Part shown: positions 59,657 through 64,000 of the stretch, piece by piece
How the letters are laid out: each line of letters opens with the position of its first letter
How positions within the stretch are numbered: position 1 is the stretch's first letter
Source of the DNA: Paenibacillus barengoltzii NBRC 101215
GTDB taxonomy: Bacteria; Bacillota; Bacilli; Paenibacillales; Paenibacillaceae
Reading direction: 5' to 3'
DNA: 64,000 nucleotides
NCBI RefSeq assembly: GCF_004000745.1
Contig: NZ_BILV01000001.1
Location: 140,571-204,570 of the forward strand
Made by a program: the position numbers and the translations under genes
Notes under the pieces: model-generated
Database searches by the model: none
The model's input: the letters and a program-made list of their open reading frames with translations, nothing else
What the model was told of the DNA's origin: nothing

Positions 59657-61420
59657 ATGGCACTCGACGGCATCGTAACCCGAGCGATCGTACACGAATT
59701 GCAAGCCTGCATCGGCGGTCGCATCAATAAAATACACCAGCCCGCAGAAAGCGACCTCGTCTTTCACTTACGCACGCATGCGGGCAATAAGCGGCTCCTG
59801 CTGTCGGCGAATCCGACATACCCGCGGATTCATTTCACGGAAAGTTCATTTCCGAATCCGTTGGAGGCACCGATGTTCTGCATGCTGCTGCGCAAGCACT
59901 GCGAAGGCGGGACCATCGAAGCGGTGACGCAGGTCGGCATGGAGCGGATCATCCATATCGACGTCCGTACTCGCGATGAGCTTGGAGATTTATCCATCAA
60001 GCGGATCATCATCGAATTGATGGGACGACACAGCAACATCATCTTGGTTGACCCAGCCACCGGCACCCAGTTGGACGGGATACATCACGTGACGCCGGCC
60101 ATTTCCGGCTATCGGGTCGTCATGCCCGGCTTCGCCTATACCGCGCCGCCGGAGCAGCACAAGCTTCATCCGCTCGAAGCGGATCGGGCGGCGTTTATGG
60201 GCGCCTGGCAAGCGGCAACAGCCGAAGGCAAAGGCAGCAACTGGCTGGTCGATGCCTTCGCCGGGCTCAGCCCGCTGATCGTCGGCGAAATCTACGCCCG
60301 CGCCGGAGTCAGCGGCATTGCAGCCGAGATCGGGCTTAACCCGGAGGAGGCGGAGCGGTTATGGGGGGCTTTTAACGGATTGATGGGGGAGGTTCACAGC
60401 CAGAACTATTCCCCCATGACCGGCGAAAACGCCAAAGGAAAAAGCATCTTCTCCGCCGTCCGTCTCACAAGCGCCCACGGGGAGATTCGCACCTATTCTT
60501 CGATCAGTGAATGCATGGAAGATTACTACGGGGATAAAGCGCTGCGGGATACGGTCAAACAGAAGACGAGCGACCTGCTGCGCTTCCTGCAAAACGAGCG
60601 AAACAAAAACATCAAGAAGCTGACCAACCTGGAGAAGGATCTAAGCGAAGCCGAGGATGCCGAACGTTACCGCATCTGGGGTGAGTTGCTGCTGCCTTCG
60701 TTGCATGCGATTCGCAAAGGGGACACCAGCGTGGAGCTGATCAACTACTACGATGAAGAGCAGAAAATGGAGACGATTCCACTGGATCCGCTGCTAACCC
60801 CATCGGAGAACGCCCAGCGGTATTTTAAGAAGTACAACAAATTTAAGAACAGTCTCGCCGTCATCGAAGAACAGATGAAGCTGGCGAAAGAGGAAATTGC
60901 TTACCTCGACGGCTTGCTGCAGCAGTTAAACGATGCGACGTTAAGCGATATCGACGAAATCCGCGAGGAGTTGACTCAGCAGGGATATTTGCGAGACCGG
61001 GCCAAGCGGGGCAAGAAGAAGAAAAAGAACGACCGTCCGACGCTGCACGTCTATACTTCGTCGGAGGGCATCGAAATTTACGTCGGCAAAAACAACCTGC
61101 AAAACGAATACGTCACCAACCGGCTCGGCAAACCCAACGATACTTGGCTCCATACGAAGGATATCCCGGGTTCCCACGTCCTGATCCGCAGCGAGTCATA
61201 CGGAGACGCAACGCTGAATGAGGCCGCGCAACTTGCCGCTTATTTCAGCCAGGCGAAGCAATCCAGCAGCGTTCCGGTAGACTGCACGCTCATCCGCTAC
61301 GTCCGCAAGCCAAACGGCGCCAAGCCCGGCTTCGTCATTTATGACCATCAACGGACGTTGTATGTCACACCGGATGAGCAGCTTATTAAATCGTTGCCAA
61401 ACACGGTGAAGAACGGCTGA
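59657..61420 (+). CDS. rqcH: Rqc2/NEMF homolog RqcH (NFACT protein)
   Basis: A 587-residue protein. NFACT-N starts MALDGIVTRAIVHELQACIGGRINKIHQP and contains the DVRTRDELGDL region. Helix-hairpin and coiled-coil parts follow (about 300-440). NFACT-R has GKPNDTWLHTKDIPGSHVLIRS. It binds split 50S subunits and adds Ala tails to stalled chains. ACAGGAG lies about 9 bp before ATG 59657; the frame is open further upstream without a ribosome site. In B. subtilis (yloA) it precedes the same core cluster. Confidence 0.95.
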   Translation: MALDGIVTRAIVHELQACIGGRINKIHQPAESDLVFHLRTHAGNKRLLLSANPTYPRIHFTESSFPNPLEAPMFCMLLRKHCEGGTIEAVTQVGMERIIHIDVRTRDELGDLSIKRIIIELMGRHSNIILVDPATGTQLDGIHHVTPAISGYRVVMPGFAYTAPPEQHKLHPLEADRAAFMGAWQAATAEGKGSNWLVDAFAGLSPLIVGEIYARAGVSGIAAEIGLNPEEAERLWGAFNGLMGEVHSQNYSPMTGENAKGKSIFSAVRLTSAHGEIRTYSSISECMEDYYGDKALRDTVKQKTSDLLRFLQNERNKNIKKLTNLEKDLSEAEDAERYRIWGELLLPSLHAIRKGDTSVELINYYDEEQKMETIPLDPLLTPSENAQRYFKKYNKFKNSLAVIEEQMKLAKEEIAYLDGLLQQLNDATLSDIDEIREELTQQGYLRDRAKRGKKKKKNDRPTLHVYTSSEGIEIYVGKNNLQNEYVTNRLGKPNDTWLHTKDIPGSHVLIRSESYGDATLNEAAQLAAYFSQAKQSSSVPVDCTLIRYVRKPNGAKPGFVIYDHQRTLYVTPDEQLIKSLPNTVKNG

Positions 61421-61459
61421 TTGGATGACAGATGACTGTTGGCGATACTCAAATGTCAT

Positions 61460-61518
61460 AAAAAACGGTGCTCCAAAAGGGTTTATCAATGCGTAGACCC
61501 TTTGGACCACCGTTTTTT
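61460..61518. terminator. Convergent terminator rqcH / PHP gene
   Basis: AAAAACGGTG pairs with CACCGTTTTT, with an inner CCAAAAGGG/CCCTTTGG stem. Both strands end in T-runs. Confidence 0.85.
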
Positions 61519-61526
61519 CGATTTTA

Positions 61527-62420
61527 TCAGTTTGCTAAGTTTTTCCCAGCCCGTCTGACCGCCTCTGCCGCCTGTTTCAACCGTTCCACCGTACCCGGCG
61601 GTGCCGTGCGTCCACCTAAATCACCGTGAAAAACAACCCCCTGCCGCACACCGTGATAATCAGATCCCCCGGTAACGATTAGCCCGTACTGCTCGGCCAT
61701 GGCGGTATAACGGCTCTCCTCTTCTGGGCCGTGGTCAGAATGATACACTTCAATCCCATCCGGCTTCCCGTGCTCCAGGATTGACCGTACCAACTCGTCG
61801 TCCCCGTACAAGCCCGGATGCGCTAACACTGCCGCGCCGCCTCCCTCATGAATCCACATGATGGCCTCTTCCGGTGCTATGCGCGGCAGAGAAGCATAGC
61901 CGGGTTTGCCTTCGGCTAAATATCGATCAAAAGCCTCGCGCATATCCGATACATATCCCTTGCGAACAAGGGCATCTGCGATATGAGGCCGGCCTAGGCT
62001 TTCCCCCGGACGCAGCGGCCGGTCCAGCCCAGCTTGCACTTCCTCCATCGTAATCTCAACGCCTAACTGCTGAAGCTTCGCGATAATTAGATGATTTCGC
62101 TCCTCCCGAACCGAGCGAAGCCGGGCCAAGCGCTCCTGAAGCTGCTCATCCTCGTAATCCAGGAAGTATCCCAACACATGGATGTCTTTGCCCCCGGCCC
62201 TTGTGCTGATTTCAATGCCGGGGACAACGTCCACGCCAAGCTCCTTCCCGGCCAGCAATGCTTCCTCAATCCCCGCAACGGTATCGTGATCTGTGATAGC
62301 CAAGCCAGTGAGCCCTTTTTCCTTGGCCAGCCTTACGTTTTCCGCCGGCTTATTCATCCCGTCCGAAGCTTGGGTATGTGAATGAAGGTCGTAACATTCG
62401 TCTTCCATATGTGGTTCCAT
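61527..62420 (-). CDS. PHP-domain phosphoesterase (RNase AM-like)
   Basis: A 297-residue metal-dependent phosphoesterase. PHP motifs: YDLHSHTQASDG, AITDHDTVAG, VPGIEISTRAGG, VLAHPG, and GGSDYHG near the C-terminus. These match 3-prime,5-prime-nucleotide bisphosphate phosphatases and the related 5-prime exonuclease RNase AM. It acts on pAp-like nucleotides or RNA ends. AAGGATGGG precedes ATG 62420. It is 28 bp downstream of a LysR regulator on the same strand, so it may be co-transcribed with it. Confidence 0.9.
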   Translation of the reverse strand: MEPHMEDECYDLHSHTQASDGMNKPAENVRLAKEKGLTGLAITDHDTVAGIEEALLAGKELGVDVVPGIEISTRAGGKDIHVLGYFLDYEDEQLQERLARLRSVREERNHLIIAKLQQLGVEITMEEVQAGLDRPLRPGESLGRPHIADALVRKGYVSDMREAFDRYLAEGKPGYASLPRIAPEEAIMWIHEGGGAAVLAHPGLYGDDELVRSILEHGKPDGIEVYHSDHGPEEESRYTAMAEQYGLIVTGGSDYHGVRQGVVFHGDLGGRTAPPGTVERLKQAAEAVRRAGKNLAN

Positions 62421-62448
62421 GTGATCCCATCCTTCATTTCGCAAGTTT

Positions 62449-63354
62449 TTACGTAGTTTGCGGGTATTCCCGCAGGAAAGTCAAAAACGTCACTGCGGTG
62501 ACCGGCAACAGCGTCGACTTCAAATGAATCGAATAAAACATCCGTTTAAAAGACAACCCTTCAATATCCAGCACCTCCAGCAGTCCCAGCGCCTGCTCAT
62601 GCTTAACGGAAGAAGGCGAAATAATTGTGATGCCGATCCCGGCCTCGACGGCCGATTTTACCGCCCCCGTGCTGCCAAGTTCCATCACAGTACGAAGTTG
62701 GTTGATGTCAACGCCACATCTCCGCAATTCATCCTCCATCACCTGACGAGTACCAGAGCCTTTTTCCCGCAGTACAAAGGGGTAATGAATCGCTTCCTCC
62801 ACCGTGACGGACCTTCTCCCTGACAGCGGGTGACCGGCGGGAACAATCAGCTTAAGCTCATCCTCCATGACAGGTTCAGATACCAAGTCCGGATGTTGAA
62901 CCGGTGCCTCAACTAACCCAAAATTCAGTTGGTGATTCAGAATCTCCTCAATGATTTGCGTCGTATTGATTACCTTCATCACAATTGAAATATGAGGATA
63001 TCGCTGCCCAAACGGACCTAGGAGCCGAGGAAGGACATATTCCCCGATCGTCAAGCTAGAGCCGAGCTGAAGCCGCCCTTCCAGCATCGACGTATGCCGC
63101 GACATGGCCTGCTCCGTTTCACGAATTAACTCAACGCTCTGGCGAGCAAACGGCATTAAAGTTTGTCCGGCTTCCGTTAATTCGATTCTTTTGGTAGAAC
63201 GGATCAGTAGCTTGGTGCCGAAGTAATCTTCCAGCGATTGGATTTGCATCGTAACCGCAGGCTGAGTCATGTGCAGGGCCTGGGCTGCAGCCGAGAAGCT
63301 GCCACGCTGCGCCACCGTATAGAAAATATGAAGCTGGTGATAGTTTAACGCCAT
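62449..63354 (-). CDS. LysR-family transcriptional regulator
   Basis: A 301-residue protein. The N-terminal winged helix is FYTVAQRGSFSAAAQALHMTQPAVTMQIQSLEDYFG. A helical linker and a periplasmic-binding-like effector domain follow (about 90-300, with LGSSLTIGEYVLPRLLGPF and GIGITIISPSSVKHE). The effector domain resembles CysL/CbbR-type regulators that sense sulfur or carbon intermediates, but the ligand cannot be assigned. AAGGGGAGTG precedes ATG 63354. The adjacent PHP gene is the only clear target candidate. Confidence 0.9.
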   Translation of the reverse strand: MALNYHQLHIFYTVAQRGSFSAAAQALHMTQPAVTMQIQSLEDYFGTKLLIRSTKRIELTEAGQTLMPFARQSVELIRETEQAMSRHTSMLEGRLQLGSSLTIGEYVLPRLLGPFGQRYPHISIVMKVINTTQIIEEILNHQLNFGLVEAPVQHPDLVSEPVMEDELKLIVPAGHPLSGRRSVTVEEAIHYPFVLREKGSGTRQVMEDELRRCGVDINQLRTVMELGSTGAVKSAVEAGIGITIISPSSVKHEQALGLLEVLDIEGLSFKRMFYSIHLKSTLLPVTAVTFLTFLREYPQTT

Positions 63355-63492
63355 CGTCCGGCACTCCCCTTTCTCTCCATTGCAAAGCTCTCCATTAACA
63401 ATAGCATGCTCGCCCCAACTCCATAAAGTGCCCGTACCATGAATTTGATGCAGGATCAAAAAAACGCGCTTGTATATAGTCTTGTGCGCCTC

Positions 63493-63593
63493 TTTTGCAC
63501 CATTATCCCTTTTGCTCAGAAGAGGGAGATTCAGGAGGATCATCTTCTTACCGCCCTTTTTGCACCATTATCCCCTTTGTTCAGAAAAGAGGG
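63493..63593. repeat. Two direct repeats TTTTGCACCATTATCCC
   Basis: Two copies of about 34 bp, TTTTGCACCATTATCCC followed by a TCAGAA.AG.GGG tail, lie at 63493-63526 and 63558-63593. The gap 63355-63660 holds no gene and otherwise shows nothing. The units look like a dispersed intergenic repeat. Confidence 0.6.
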
Positions 63594-63674
63594 TCCGATA
63601 AGCCCGATGGTAAGGAGGTTACCCGGAAATCCGATCAACCTCTGAATATCGGATGGTCAATGTGTATTTTTTTC

Positions 63675-63726
63675 TTGATGATAGAACGTACGTTTGGTAT
63701 AATTTAGAAAAGAGAACGTATGTACG
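63675..63726 (+). promoter_or_regulatory. Transposase promoter with SOS-like boxes
   Basis: TTGATG (63675-63680), a 17-bp spacer and TATAAT (63698-63703) form a good promoter. The spacer contains AGAACGTACGTTTG (63683-63696), matching the DinR box at 12 of 14 positions. A related AGAACGTATGTACG lies at 63713-63726 just past the -10 region. Confidence 0.6.
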
Positions 63727-63747
63727 CATTTAATGGAGGAAGCGGAC

Positions 63748-64000
63748 ATGAAATTAGGCATGAATACGGAGCATCAAGCTATCAGCCGTCGTTTTCAAAA
63801 AGAAGCCGACTGCATCGAGGCGATCATCGCGATGAAGTGGCCAAATGGCTTTGTCTGCCCGCGCTGCGCTTATACCGAGAGCAACCGTCTATCCACCCGC
63901 CGGCTTCCTTTGTTTGAATGCGGAAGATGCAGTTATCAAGCCTCGCCTTTGGTCGGCACCATTTTTGAAAGAACTCATCTGCCTTTGGTGAAGTGGTTCC
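63748..64000 (+). CDS. IS1595-family transposase, N-terminal fragment
   Basis: The first 84 codons lie in the window; the gene runs off the right edge. The fragment has the IS1595 zinc-ribbon: FVCPRCAYTESNRL...LFECGRCSYQASPLVGTIFERT, two CxxC pairs about 24 residues apart, followed by HLPLVKWF. The DDE domain is outside the window. GGAGGAAGCGGAC precedes ATG 63748. No terminal inverted repeat was found before the promoter, so the left end of the element is unclear. Confidence 0.8.
   Translation, partial: MKLGMNTEHQAISRRFQKEADCIEAIIAMKWPNGFVCPRCAYTESNRLSTRRLPLFECGRCSYQASPLVGTIFERTHLPLVKWF

Noticed and set aside
1..64000. CRISPR arrays, tRNA or rRNA genes, prophage genes
   Set aside because: No spaced direct repeats, tRNA-like cloverleafs, rRNA segments or phage structural genes were seen.

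Overview
The window looks like a chromosomal segment of a spore-forming, GC-rich Firmicute of the Paenibacillus type. Three things point there. The right half carries the conserved Bacillus yloA-to-recG gene cluster in the Bacillus order, including the tiny sporulation gene spoVM. Strong GGAGG-type ribosome binding sites precede nearly every gene. Intergenic regions carry short repeats. There are no rRNA or tRNA genes, no CRISPR array and no prophage; the only mobile element is a transposase fragment at the right edge.

Left part (1-12100): a flavoprotein/HxlR pair; a four-gene sugar operon (two xylose-isomerase-like TIM barrels and two Gfo/Idh/MocA dehydrogenases) with a divergent AraC regulator; a TerC-family membrane protein behind a yybP-ykoY (Mn2+) riboswitch; msrAB; a CGNR regulator divergent from a DinB-family gene; a YitT membrane protein with a long leader; and flavohemoglobin hmp converging on a Crp-type regulator whose expected TGTGA half-site lies exactly at a class II position before hmp.

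Exopolysaccharide region (12142-20800): a six-gene minus-strand operon encodes a glycosidase-like membrane protein, a HEAT-like membrane protein, a GT2 polysaccharide synthase, a protein joining a degenerate GGDEF-like domain to a degenerate receiver domain, a UDP-HexNAc-type dehydrogenase and a second TIM-barrel protein. A 900-base leader with two terminator-like hairpins precedes it. This is the best candidate for an undescribed c-di-GMP-linked polymer system.

Arsenic and SOS region (20809-26700): arsM and a Cys-rich MarR gene share a nearly identical 21-bp operator; arsR-acr3-arsC diverge from them. Next comes a compact SOS cassette. Two LexA/DinR-like boxes precede a 10-codon leader frame, two tandem paralogous genes of unknown function, a UvrX-type Y-family polymerase and a YolD protein. 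Every junction in it is an ATGA overlap, so the cassette reads as one translationally coupled mutagenesis module.

Middle (26809-34581): map with a TetR gene, a SpoVIF-like gene, and the MurNAc recycling genes murQ-murP-murR with an operator over the -35 box. Right half (32536-61420): recG, a DegV protein, fakA, an Asp23 protein, rpmB, spoVM, rpe, rsgA, prkC, prpC, rlmN, rsmB, fmt, def, priA, coaBC, rpoZ, gmk, remA, yicC, a homocysteine methyltransferase/MTHFR fusion, dapF, a Ca2+-type P-ATPase and rqcH. Compared with my memory of B. subtilis, thiN and sdaAB/sdaAA are absent, while the DegV gene, dapF and the methyltransferase fusion are inserted. A PHP phosphoesterase, a LysR regulator and an IS1595-like transposase with SOS-like boxes in its promoter close the window.
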